In this document: positions 57,214 through 64,000 of the stretch, one piece after another
Position numbering within the stretch: the first letter of the stretch is position 1
How the letters are laid out: every line of letters starts with the position of its first letter
Assembly: GCA_018699155.1 (NCBI GenBank)
Contig: JABIQA010000098.1
Span: 25,491-89,490 of the forward strand
DNA: 64,000 bases
Reading direction: 5' to 3'
DNA from: Chromatiales bacterium
Lineage (GTDB): Bacteria > Pseudomonadota > Gammaproteobacteria > Steroidobacterales > GCA-2729495
Position numbers and translations under genes: made by a program
Notes under the pieces: model-generated
The model's input: the letters and a program-made list of their open reading frames with translations, nothing else
What the model was told of the DNA's origin: nothing
Database searches by the model: none

Positions 57214-58911
57214 ATGAGCGATTACGTTAGATATTCTATGCTTGTGAGGCTGTTGGTGCTCGCTGTGATGCTTAGCGCCTGCAGTGCTCCGGTGCGGTAT
57301 ACAACATCACCTCCGTCGCTCGCGACACCAGATTATGTGCCTAAAGCCAGTTATCACCTGTCGATGGGCGAAATTGCTATGCAAAGCGGCGATTACTATG
57401 TTGCAGCGCAAGAGTATCTTGCCGCTGCGCGCCTCGCCGACGATATCGAGATAGCGCAACTGTCCACTGAGTATGCCTACAATTATGGGTTTGTGGCTTA
57501 CTTCCTCGAATCGGCAGTGCGTTGGTTGGAGCTGGATCCCGATAATCCTGCTGTTCATGGGTATCTGGGCGTTGCGTATCTGCGCCTGAATGATGCGAAG
57601 AAAGCTTTTGTTCACTTTGAACGATCTATGCCACCCATCGCCGAACGCTCTGAAGGCGATTATCTGGTGTTGGAGTCTGAAATCGCTGCGATTGGTGATG
57701 CTGATGCAGTTGTGGATGTAATGCAGTTATTTCAGCAGAGTTTCCCGAGCCAGCCCGGAGTGGAGCTTGCTTTAGCAAGTGCGGCGGTGCGCGCAGGGGA
57801 TGGCGCGCTGGCATTAGAAAATGCCGATGCCGTGCTGGCGGTTGAACCGAGTTTGCAGCGAGCACAGATCGTTAGGTTGCGCGGTCTGCTTTTACTCGGC
57901 CGGGCTGATGAGGCTCTTGCCGAGATGCGTGCGCTTATAGCGGCTAACCGCAGTATCGAACTTGAACTTGAGTATGCTCGCTTGCTTGCCAGTAGCGATG
58001 CGGTAGATGCAGCCCTGCAGTATCTCGATGACATGGCAGAGCGTTATGGCTTTATGCCGGAGATTGTCCGCCTAAGCGCCATAATTAATATGGATGATGG
58101 GAATCAGTTGGGCGCCTGGAACGACTTTAGTAAACTCCTTTCGGCAGGCCTCTATACCAATGAAAGTCATTTTTACCTGGCCAGAATGTCCGAAGGTTCG
58201 CGACAGATATTGCCAGCTCTCCGTTACTACTCCCAGGTTCGGTCCGGTCCGCTGTTATTGCCTGCTCAGGTTTCGATAGCCGGCCTTCTTGGCGAGATCG
58301 GTGACGTTGATGCAGGTATCGCTCATTTAGATGAGGTGTATTCACAGTTCCCGCAGTTGGGCTTCGATATCTGGGCTGCTAAGGCGGGTATCTATTCCCT
58401 TTATTGGCGCGCTGCTGAGGCTTATGAGGCCTATAACCGCAGCCTCGAGTATCAACCTGCCAATATCAATTTGATGCTGGCACGTGCCGCGGCATTGGAT
58501 TCCATGGGTGAAACTGACCTTGCTGTCAGTGCATTCCGTGAGGCACTGGTGCTTGACCCTGGCAATGCCAACGGCATGAATTCGTTGGGCTACACAATGG
58601 CTAACCGCAATCTGCGTTTGCGCGAAGCCCATAAGTTGATTAGCAAAGCCTTGGCTCAGCAGTCCGATAACCCTGCGTTTCTCGACAGCATGGGTTGGGT
58701 ATTATTCCGTGAGGGCGACAACGAAGCCGCGTTAGTTCAGATTGAGCGCGCTTATGCTATTGAGGCTGACCCAGAGATTGCCGCACATTTGGGCGAGGTG
58801 TTGTGGACTCTCGGCCGTGATGGTGAAGCGAATATTGTTTGGGCTCTCGCGTTGCAGGATTCCCCTAGCCACATGGTTTTGCGGGAAACTATTGAAAGGC
58901 ATAAGTCTTGA
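57214..58911 (+). CDS. TPR-repeat lipoprotein (PA4667-like)
   Basis: This 565-residue protein has a lipoprotein signal ending in LSAC (Cys about residue 23) and then about ten TPR-like helical repeats, of which the clearest are PDYVPKASYHLSMGEIAMQSGDYY, LELDPDNPAVHGYLGVAYLRLNDAKKAF and ALVLDPGNANGMNSLGYTMANRNLRL. The architecture fits the lolB-linked TPR proteins of Pseudomonas. Its partner is unknown. lolB starts within its stop codon. Confidence 0.85.
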   Translation: MSDYVRYSMLVRLLVLAVMLSACSAPVRYTTSPPSLATPDYVPKASYHLSMGEIAMQSGDYYVAAQEYLAAARLADDIEIAQLSTEYAYNYGFVAYFLESAVRWLELDPDNPAVHGYLGVAYLRLNDAKKAFVHFERSMPPIAERSEGDYLVLESEIAAIGDADAVVDVMQLFQQSFPSQPGVELALASAAVRAGDGALALENADAVLAVEPSLQRAQIVRLRGLLLLGRADEALAEMRALIAANRSIELELEYARLLASSDAVDAALQYLDDMAERYGFMPEIVRLSAIINMDDGNQLGAWNDFSKLLSAGLYTNESHFYLARMSEGSRQILPALRYYSQVRSGPLLLPAQVSIAGLLGEIGDVDAGIAHLDEVYSQFPQLGFDIWAAKAGIYSLYWRAAEAYEAYNRSLEYQPANINLMLARAAALDSMGETDLAVSAFREALVLDPGNANGMNSLGYTMANRNLRLREAHKLISKALAQQSDNPAFLDSMGWVLFREGDNEAALVQIERAYAIEADPEIAAHLGEVLWTLGRDGEANIVWALALQDSPSHMVLRETIERHKS

Positions 58912-59528
58912 TGTTTGGTACGGCGATGCTGCGCGGGCTCGTTCTGCTTTTAGTGGTGGCTCTCTCTGCCTGCAGTTCTTTGCGCGAGGCATCAGCTCCG
59001 GTCGATGATTCCATGGCTCAGCGTATAGCGCAGCTGTCTCTGTTGGATGACTGGTCAATGCAGGGTCGTATTGCGGTAAAGCAGCCTGAGGGTAGTGGGC
59101 AGGGTAAGATTCTTTGGGAGCAGGCTGGCGAAACAGTCGATATTGGTCTGGCCGGTCCGCTTGGTGCGGGGGCGATAAATATCCACTGGGTGCCAGATGA
59201 GCTGACCATGGTTGGCGCTGACCTTGACGTTCAGCATCGCTATACCGGTGGGGATGCGGCAGAACAGTTTTTGGCTGAACAGTTGGGCTGGCAGTTTCCT
59301 GCCGCCAGCATTCGTTATTGGCTGCTGGGCATTCCGAATCCCGGCTATCAGTTTGAGCAGGAGTTTGGCGAAGCTGGCGAGTTATTGAGTATTAGCCAGC
59401 TTGGCTGGCGGGTGCAGTATCAGCGTTTCGCGCGGGTCGATGCGCATTTACTGCCATCAAAACTGCAAATTCAAAATACAGAGGTTCGTTTGCGGCTGAT
59501 TGTGGACAGTTGGAGCCTCGGGGATTAG
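58911..59528 (+). CDS. lolB: Outer-membrane lipoprotein receptor LolB
   Basis: This 205-residue lipoprotein (signal ending LSAC, Cys about residue 20) inserts lipoproteins into the outer membrane after delivery by LolA. WSMQGRIAVKQPEGSGQGKILWEQ and the final LRLIVDSW match the family. The ATG at 58911 overlaps the TPR stop (TGATG); TTG at 58908 is possible. ispE, which usually follows, is not here. Confidence 0.93.
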   Translation: MFGTAMLRGLVLLLVVALSACSSLREASAPVDDSMAQRIAQLSLLDDWSMQGRIAVKQPEGSGQGKILWEQAGETVDIGLAGPLGAGAINIHWVPDELTMVGADLDVQHRYTGGDAAEQFLAEQLGWQFPAASIRYWLLGIPNPGYQFEQEFGEAGELLSISQLGWRVQYQRFARVDAHLLPSKLQIQNTEVRLRLIVDSWSLGD

Positions 59529-59566
59529 TAAATCGGTGTTTCATTTGGTCGAAATTGGAATCTTGT

Positions 59567-59596
59567 TTGACAGCCCAGCGCCGGGGCATTCACAAT
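59567..59596 (+). promoter_or_regulatory. Candidate promoter of the tRNA-Gln/prs unit
   Basis: A perfect -35 TTGACA (59567-59572) and CACAAT (59591-59596) are 18 bases apart, followed by a GC-rich discriminator (CCGCCC), typical of stable RNA promoters under stringent control. The tRNA starts about 70 bases downstream. Confidence 0.5.
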
Positions 59597-59670
59597 ACCG
59601 CCCTGCTAGCGTCTTGGGGGCTACTTGGATTCCGATGTAAGGCGCACAAACATTATCCAATACAAATTAT

Positions 59671-59745
59671 TGGGGCGTAGCCAAGCGGTAAGGCAACGGG
59701 TTTTGATCCCGTCATGCGCAGGTTCGATCCCTGCCGCCCCAGCCA
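59671..59745 (+). tRNA. tRNA-Gln (anticodon TTG)
   Basis: The sequence folds as a complete tRNA of 75 bases with CCA encoded: acceptor arms TGGGGCG/CGCCCCA, anticodon stem ACGGG/CCCGT and loop TTTTGAT, so the anticodon is TTG (59703-59705). The T arm GGTTCGATCC is standard. It lies 32 bases before the prs start, so prs is probably read through from the tRNA promoter. Confidence 0.97.
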
Positions 59746-59777
59746 TTTTTTTTTGCCATCCGGGAGTCGGATAAGTC

Positions 59778-60758
59778 ATGGTCCAGTCACGTACTGACAG
59801 AGAATTCGATACCGACAATATGATATTGCTGACAGGCAATTCAAACCCGCAATTGGCTCAGAATATTGCCCGTCATCTTCAGTTGCCTCTGGGCAAGGCT
59901 TCGGTTGGCACTTTTAGTGATGGCGAGATTGCAGTAGAAATTCTCGAGAATATACGGGGTCGTGAGGTCTATCTGGTCCAGTCCACATGCCCACCAGTGA
60001 ATGACAACCTCATGGAGTTGCTCATTATGGCTGATGCCTGTAAGCGCGCATCAGCTGCTCGCATTACAGCCATAGTCCCTTATTATGGTTATGCTCGTCA
60101 GGATAGGCGGCCGCGTGCCGCACGCGCCCCTATCACGGCAAAACTTGTCGCTGATATGATTTCTGCATCGGGCATTGACCGTGTCGTGACTGTCGATTTG
60201 CATTCTGATCAAATTCAGGGTTTCTTCTCAATAGCAGTCGACAATGTGTATGCGTCACCGGTGTTGTTGGGTGATGTTTGGAAGAACGATACTAATAACT
60301 TAGTCGTGGTATCTCCGGACGTTGGTGGTGTGGTGCGTGCACGAGCCCTCGCCAAGCGTATTGATGATGCCGATCTCGCTATTATCGATAAGCGTCGTCC
60401 ACGAGCCAATGAGCTTGAAGTGATGAATATCATCGGTGAAGTTGATGGCAAAGATTGTGTGTTGATCGACGACATGGTCGATACTGCGGGGACATTATGT
60501 CAGGCCGCCGGCGCGCTGAAGGCCAAAGGTGCGAAGAGTGTCTCGGCTTATATTACTCATGCGATCCTTTCAGGCCCGGCTATAGATCGTATTAATGCAT
60601 CGGATCTTGATGAGTTGGTGGTCACCGATACAGTGCCGTTGAGTGAGGCCGCTGCGCAATGTTCGAAGATCCGGCGGTTAGAGGTGGCAGAATTGCTGGC
60701 CGAAACCATCCGTCGTATCAGTCAGGATGAGTCGGTTAGTTCGCTGTATGTCGACTGA
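59778..60758 (+). CDS. prs: Ribose-phosphate pyrophosphokinase
   Basis: This 326-residue enzyme makes PRPP from ribose 5-phosphate and [19 protein letters not shown] (metal site), [15 protein letters not shown] and the PRPP loop [13 protein letters not shown] are present. The ATG at 59778 gives 14 more residues than the family; ATG 59820 would match the usual [10 protein letters not shown] start but has no ribosome binding site. Confidence 0.95.
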   Translation: MVQSRTDREFDTDNMILLTGNSNPQLAQNIARHLQLPLGKASVGTFSDGEIAVEILENIRGREVYLVQSTCPPVNDNLMELLIMADACKRASAARITAIVPYYGYARQDRRPRAARAPITAKLVADMISASGIDRVVTVDLHSDQIQGFFSIAVDNVYASPVLLGDVWKNDTNNLVVVSPDVGGVVRARALAKRIDDADLAIIDKRRPRANELEVMNIIGEVDGKDCVLIDDMVDTAGTLCQAAGALKAKGAKSVSAYITHAILSGPAIDRINASDLDELVVTDTVPLSEAAAQCSKIRRLEVAELLAETIRRISQDESVSSLYVD

Positions 60759-60760
60759 TT

Positions 60761-60783
60761 GAGCCCTTGTTTAGGGCTTTAAC
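60761..60783. terminator. Weak hairpin after prs
   Basis: AGCCCT-TGTTT-AGGGCT is followed by only TTTAA, so termination may be partial. Confidence 0.4.
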
Positions 60784-60873
60784 CCCTCTATACCAAAGGT
60801 TTTTTGTCTTTAATGTCTGTAGGCAGAGTTGCGGCGGGTCCGTAGGTCGCTGGTTACCGGACAGCTGTTGGGG

Positions 60874-60879
60874 TAGAAT
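60874..60879 (+). promoter_or_regulatory. -10-like TAGAAT upstream of rplY
   Basis: TAGAAT lies about 80 bases before the rplY start and is followed by a GC-rich CGCGC discriminator, as at ribosomal and stable-RNA promoters. The -35 region is not clear. Confidence 0.35.
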
Positions 60880-60955
60880 CGCGCTCCCTTGAGGGCCTAC
60901 TGGTCGTAAGCAGGCCTTTCGTTTTATAGCAGTTTTATCGTTTTGGAGTTCCATC

Positions 60956-61627
60956 ATGTCTGACCAACTTGACTTGGTTGCAGAATACCGTACAGACACA
61001 GGGAAAGGTTCGAGCCGCCGCCTGCGTCATAATGGCAAAGTTCCTGCAATCGTTTATGGCGCTGGCCGTCCGCCGCGCAACATTACTCTTGATCAGAACT
61101 CACTGCTGCGTCAGGCGCAGAATGAGTCGTTCTTCTCAAGTATCCTTACTGTAAAAGTAGGCGATCGCACTCAGCCCTGTATCCTTAAAGATATCCAGGT
61201 CCACCCTGCAAAGCGCCAGGTCCTGCATCTTGATTTACAGCGCATTGTTGCGAACGAGAAAATCCGTATGGATATTCCGTTGCATTTTATCGGCATTGAT
61301 ACCTGCCCGGGCGTTAAGCTTAACGGCGGAGCTATTTCTCAGGTTATTTCTGAAGTTGAAGTCAGCTGTTTGCCGGCTAACCTGCCCGAATATATTGAAG
61401 TTGATCTGAGCAATATGGATCTTGATCAGACCTTGCATCTTTCTGATCTAGTTATTCCCGAGGGTGTTGAATTGCTTCAGCTCTCTCAAGGTGAAGAGCA
61501 TGGTCAGCCGGTTGCAAGCTGTCAGCTTATGCGTGTTTCTGAGGTTGAGGAAGACGAAGATGAAGAGACTGTTGAGGCTTCTGAAGTGCCTACTGCAGCA
61601 TCTGGGGAAGAACCAGAGGAAGATTGA
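60956..61627 (+). CDS. rplY: 50S ribosomal protein L25, general stress Ctc form
   Basis: This 223-residue protein has an L25 domain that binds 5S rRNA (about 1-95, EYRTDTGKGSSRRLRHNGKVPAIVYG) and a TL5 C-terminal domain (about 98-190), then an acidic tail (EVEEDEDEETVEASEV). The long Ctc form is common in gammaproteobacteria outside the enterics. It lies between prs and pth, as in Pseudomonas. Confidence 0.96.
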   Translation: MSDQLDLVAEYRTDTGKGSSRRLRHNGKVPAIVYGAGRPPRNITLDQNSLLRQAQNESFFSSILTVKVGDRTQPCILKDIQVHPAKRQVLHLDLQRIVANEKIRMDIPLHFIGIDTCPGVKLNGGAISQVISEVEVSCLPANLPEYIEVDLSNMDLDQTLHLSDLVIPEGVELLQLSQGEEHGQPVASCQLMRVSEVEEDEDEETVEASEVPTAASGEEPEED

Positions 61628-61655
61628 TTGGTTCTGTAATCCCATCAGAGATACA

Positions 61656-61690
61656 GAAAAAGCCGCGCTTAATGTGCGGCTTTTTTTTGC
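61656..61690. terminator. Rho-independent terminator after rplY
   Basis: AAAAAGCCGC and GCGGCTTTTTTT form a stem around a 9-base loop, followed by eight T. It separates rplY from pth, which is about 90 bases further on. Confidence 0.85.
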
Positions 61691-61783
61691 TTTTTTTTAC
61701 GGACTAAGCACAATAGCTGTTGGCCCACTCAATAACGCCATATCAAGCGTTGGTGCTTTTTCAGATAACAGGTCGTGAGTAGC

Positions 61784-62365
61784 ATGCAAATACAGGCAAT
61801 TGTGGGGCTGGGCAATCCGGGTGATCAGTATGAACGAACCCGCCATAACGTTGGGTTTTGGGTTGTCGACCAGCTTGCCGCTGCTGCTAGTGGCAGTTTA
61901 AAAGCTGAGAGCAAAGTGATGGGTGGCGCCTGTCAGATCAGCTTGCAGGGGCAGAGTGTGCGTCTGTTAAGGCCGTCTACCTACATGAACGAAAGCGGTC
62001 AATCGGTGCGCAAATTTATTGATTTTTATAAGCTCAGTATTGATCAGGTGCTGATTTGTCACGATGAACTGGATTTGCCGCCGGGCGTGGTGAGGTTTAA
62101 GCAGGGTGGTGGGCATGGCGGGCATAACGGTCTCCGCAGTATCATGTCCCATTGCGGCAAAGACTTTCTTCGCTTGCGCATTGGCATTGGTCATCCGGGG
62201 CATAAGGATGCGGTACATGGTTATGTGCTTCACAAGCCGGGTCGTGAAGATGAAAGCAGTATTCTGGAATCACTTAACTACGCAGACAGTAGCATCGGAA
62301 CTTTATTAACCGGAGGGCTTGAACGCGCTTCTACAGAATTGCATACGGCAACACCGCGTAAGTAA
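61784..62365 (+). CDS. pth: Peptidyl-tRNA hydrolase
   Basis: This 193-residue enzyme frees tRNA from stalled peptidyl-tRNA. I chose the ATG at 61784 (MQIQAIVGLGNPGDQYERTRHN); a GTG at 61775 adds 3 residues. The catalytic His is in RHNVGF, with GLGNPG, YMNESGQSV, HDELDLPPG and GGGHGGHNGL all present. Confidence 0.96.
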   Translation: MQIQAIVGLGNPGDQYERTRHNVGFWVVDQLAAAASGSLKAESKVMGGACQISLQGQSVRLLRPSTYMNESGQSVRKFIDFYKLSIDQVLICHDELDLPPGVVRFKQGGGHGGHNGLRSIMSHCGKDFLRLRIGIGHPGHKDAVHGYVLHKPGREDESSILESLNYADSSIGTLLTGGLERASTELHTATPRK

Positions 62366-62381
62366 ATTCTATATTCAGCGC

Positions 62382-62420
62382 CCATAAAAAAAGCCGGCGT
62401 ACAGCCGGCTTTTTTTATGG
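62382..62420. terminator. Bidirectional rho-independent terminator between pth and the DUF4136 gene
   Basis: Perfect 17-base arms (62382-62398 and 62404-62420, core GCCGGC/GCCGGC with A7/T7 tracts) surround a 5-base loop. It ends both pth and the convergent lipoprotein transcript. Confidence 0.94.
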
Positions 62421-62428
62421 GTTGATAT

Positions 62429-63040
62429 TTACTTCTTGGCTTTAGGCGGAACATAAGCAGGACCACCACCTTGTTGTGTTGGATAACGCTGGAAGATATC
62501 TTTGACCACGTCAGCCACAGAGCCCTGAAGGTTCTCCTGAACCTCAGTGGTAATCCTTCCGACCGCAGTACCTTCCCAAACCAGTTTTTTGGTGCTCATG
62601 TTGACCAGATCGATGGTTGCCGTGCCTTGTGTGTATTGCTGCACGGTCGTTTCATAACCGCCATAAGGCGCGTAGTACCCACCCCGGTAACCATAGTATC
62701 CACCCATTCCCATTCCCATTCCCATTGTCGGGGTGCTTGTTGAGCGAATTTTTTCCTGGGTGCTGGCGTAGAAGTTAATGCCTAGCTCGGGGTTCTCTGT
62801 GGTGTACTTGTAACCGCGAAGTTCCATTTCTTTCTTGGTGGTAGCAATAAAATACTGTGATAGCAGTGACTGCGTGCCATCGATCTTATCAGTGGCTAAG
62901 TTTTTCTCGAAACCGAATGTGGTAAATGCCCCCAAGTCAGTTTTCGGATCTTTGTTGACGTAGATTTTAGGACCTGTCGAGCAAGCGGCCAACACCATGA
63001 TGGCGCAGCTAAGAAATAATAATTTTATGGTTTTACTCAT
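62429..63040 (-). CDS. DUF4136 lipoprotein
   Basis: This 203-residue lipoprotein starts at the ATG at 63040, with GGAGA upstream; upstream in-frame codons to 63088 are unsupported. The lipobox is LAAC (Cys about 20). It has the DUF4136 fold (FTTFGFEKNLA, GTATIDLVNMSTKKLVWEGTAVGRI). A low-complexity GYYGYRGGYYAPYGGY segment (about 125-145) follows a run of Met-Gly pairs coded by four hexamer repeats. Function unknown; such proteins are outer-membrane lipoproteins. Confidence 0.85.
   Translation of the reverse strand: MSKTIKLLFLSCAIMVLAACSTGPKIYVNKDPKTDLGAFTTFGFEKNLATDKIDGTQSLLSQYFIATTKKEMELRGYKYTTENPELGINFYASTQEKIRSTSTPTMGMGMGMGGYYGYRGGYYAPYGGYETTVQQYTQGTATIDLVNMSTKKLVWEGTAVGRITTEVQENLQGSVADVVKDIFQRYPTQQGGGPAYVPPKAKK
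62703..62726. repeat. Hexanucleotide repeat (CCCATT)4 in the DUF4136 gene
   Basis: Four tandem CCCATT units (coding strand AATGGG) encode the MGMGMGMG run before the Gly/Tyr-rich segment. Copy-number changes would keep the reading frame. Confidence 0.9.
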
Positions 63041-63135
63041 GCTGTTCTCCGTAGTTGAGCGAAAACCCATGTTGAACTTCGTGGGCACGCAATATGAATA
63101 GTTTTATTGTATTGCCGTCCTATTTGCAAGCGATC

Positions 63136-63197
63136 TCGGCGTGATGCACCACTTTCGGCGTGATGCACCACTTTCGGCGTGATGCACCACTTTCGGC
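63136..63197. repeat. Three 19-bp tandem repeats plus a partial unit
   Basis: The unit TCGGCGTGATGCACCACTT occurs three times in perfect tandem (63136, 63155 and 63174), followed by TCGGC (63193-63197). It fills the space between the ion-channel stop and the DUF4136 promoter region, ending 4 bases from the channel stop. The repeats contain no recognised dyad. They could be a minisatellite or an operator array. Confidence 0.97.
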
Positions 63198-63201
63198 TAG
63201 C

Positions 63202-63885
63202 CTAGTTGTTTGATTTGCTATCTTCAGTATTGGATCCGGCTCTGTTGAGCAGGAGGCCAATCATTGAACCAATCATGATAGCCATATAGAACACCCCGAT
63301 AATGGCTTCCAGATAAGCAATAGTTCTAACCAGTGGGCGCAGCGGCACGATATCGCCATAGCCCATAGTGGTCAGTGTTACGTAGCTGTAATAAATCAGT
63401 TCCGAGTTGATGCGCTGAGCTTGCTCAGGCATGTTCGAAAAAGAACCGGGCAGGAAGGCTTCCAGAATTGTATAAGTAATGCCGAACACAAGACCAATAA
63501 GCAAATACAAGCAGATACCGCCGACAACTCGATTGGCATCCACTTTCAGATCAGTAGTAATCTCGGCCAGAATAAAGATAACGCTCATAACGCAGAAAAT
63601 GAGCACTACCAGAATGTTCAACATTTGCAGCGGCAGTTGTGGGTAAATCGGGTTGAGTATCGATAAAGTTGTGGATATCGCAATGAGTACTAGCGCCAAA
63701 CGAAATAGAGTTTTGGACCCATGCAGGCTCCATATACCAATAATCATGCAGGAACTGAAGGTCGCGCTGGTTAGCCAGTTCGAGCTGTATCCGAGCAGAT
63801 CACTAATGATCGGATTAATAAGCAGAAGAGACAGCAAGCCCGCTAGCAAGTAGTAGAAATTCGGATTCTTTAATTTTGACTGCAT
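63202..63885 (-). CDS. Potassium-channel-like membrane protein
   Basis: This 227-residue inner-membrane protein has about four N-terminal hydrophobic segments, then a pore unit: helix (about 125-147), pore loop with the selectivity filter TMGYGDIVPL (about 175-184) and a last helix (about 190-215). The TxGYGD filter is that of potassium channels. No RCK domain is present, so regulation is not evident. The tail after the last helix is short. Confidence 0.88.
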   Translation of the reverse strand: MQSKLKNPNFYYLLAGLLSLLLINPIISDLLGYSSNWLTSATFSSCMIIGIWSLHGSKTLFRLALVLIAISTTLSILNPIYPQLPLQMLNILVVLIFCVMSVIFILAEITTDLKVDANRVVGGICLYLLIGLVFGITYTILEAFLPGSFSNMPEQAQRINSELIYYSYVTLTTMGYGDIVPLRPLVRTIAYLEAIIGVFYMAIMIGSMIGLLLNRAGSNTEDSKSNN

Positions 63886-63924
63886 ATGTTTAGCGGCATT
63901 GGAGCCTTTAAGTGTTGTCGGCGG

Positions 63925-64000
63925 CTACTTTGCCTGGCCTGTGGGGGCAAAACGCCAGGTACCCTCAGCGTCTTTGCACAGCTGGTAGGTGCCTATGCGC
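63925..64000 (-). CDS. C-terminal end of an unidentified gene (5' part off window)
   Basis: Reading the reverse complement gives an open frame from the right edge to a TAG at 63927-63925, ending ...GTWRFAPTGQAK. Only 24 codons are visible, so neither family nor function can be named. Confidence 0.55.
   Translation of the reverse strand, partial: RIGTYQLCKDAEGTWRFAPTGQAK

Overview
The window is ordinary chromosomal DNA from a free-living, probably marine gammaproteobacterium of moderate GC content. The evidence is the gene content (surA-pdxA-rsmA-apaG-apaH, mreBCD, gatCAB, lolB-tRNA-Gln-prs-rplY-pth, a cobalamin-dependent metH) and protein sequences that look like Pseudomonadales/Cellvibrionales-type families. 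Genus cannot be fixed by reading. No insertion sequence, prophage, CRISPR array or rRNA was seen. Both ends cut through genes.

Region by region. 1-2113 (minus): a truncated dihaem cytochrome c, a cytochrome c-prime and a membrane-anchored alpha/beta hydrolase. 2225-7705 is the most interesting accessory stretch: an HrtBA-like ABC exporter with a TetR regulator and a palindrome on its promoter, then two exported paralogues with a CbiX/CbiK-like chelatase fold flanking a small membrane protein. 7708-11320 (minus): an MCE/Mla-type lipid transport operon. 11536-13470: PhoU-like regulator plus PiT phosphate transporter. 13559-17502: a Cys-rich exported protein, a predicted lipoprotein with a short-chain dehydrogenase fold, a cupin and a YyaL-family protein. 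17626-19272: lgt-thyA. 19302-25982 (minus): lptD-surA-pdxA-rsmA-apaG-apaH (outer-membrane biogenesis, vitamin B6, ribosome methylation, Ap4A). 26177-26854: murU. 26841-37432 (minus): a long envelope supercluster reading mreB-mreC-mreD-mrdA-rodA-mltB-rlpA-dacA-dat-ybeD-lipB, which holds much of the rod-shape elongation machinery.

37548-41677: gatC-gatA-gatB-hslO. 41985-47546: an ArsR-type regulator fused to a methyltransferase domain (SahR-like), then metF and metH, a methionine/one-carbon module. 47877-50230: two exported proteins of unknown role and a convergent 2-oxoglutarate oxygenase. 50573-56976: moeB and prmC (minus), metZ and a DUF1838 protein (plus), cysteine synthase and prfA (minus). 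57214-62365: TPR lipoprotein, lolB, tRNA-Gln, prs, rplY, pth. 62429-64000 (minus): a DUF4136 lipoprotein, a 19-bp tandem repeat, a two-helix potassium-channel-like protein and the tail of another gene.

Several usual neighbours are missing from their expected places: hemA beside prfA, ispE between lolB and the tRNA, lipA beside lipB and amgK beside murU. The best candidate for an undescribed system is the HrtBA/TetR/exported-chelatase-fold cluster at 2.2-7.7 kb, which may handle haem, another tetrapyrrole or a metal in the periplasm. That function is inference, not demonstrated.
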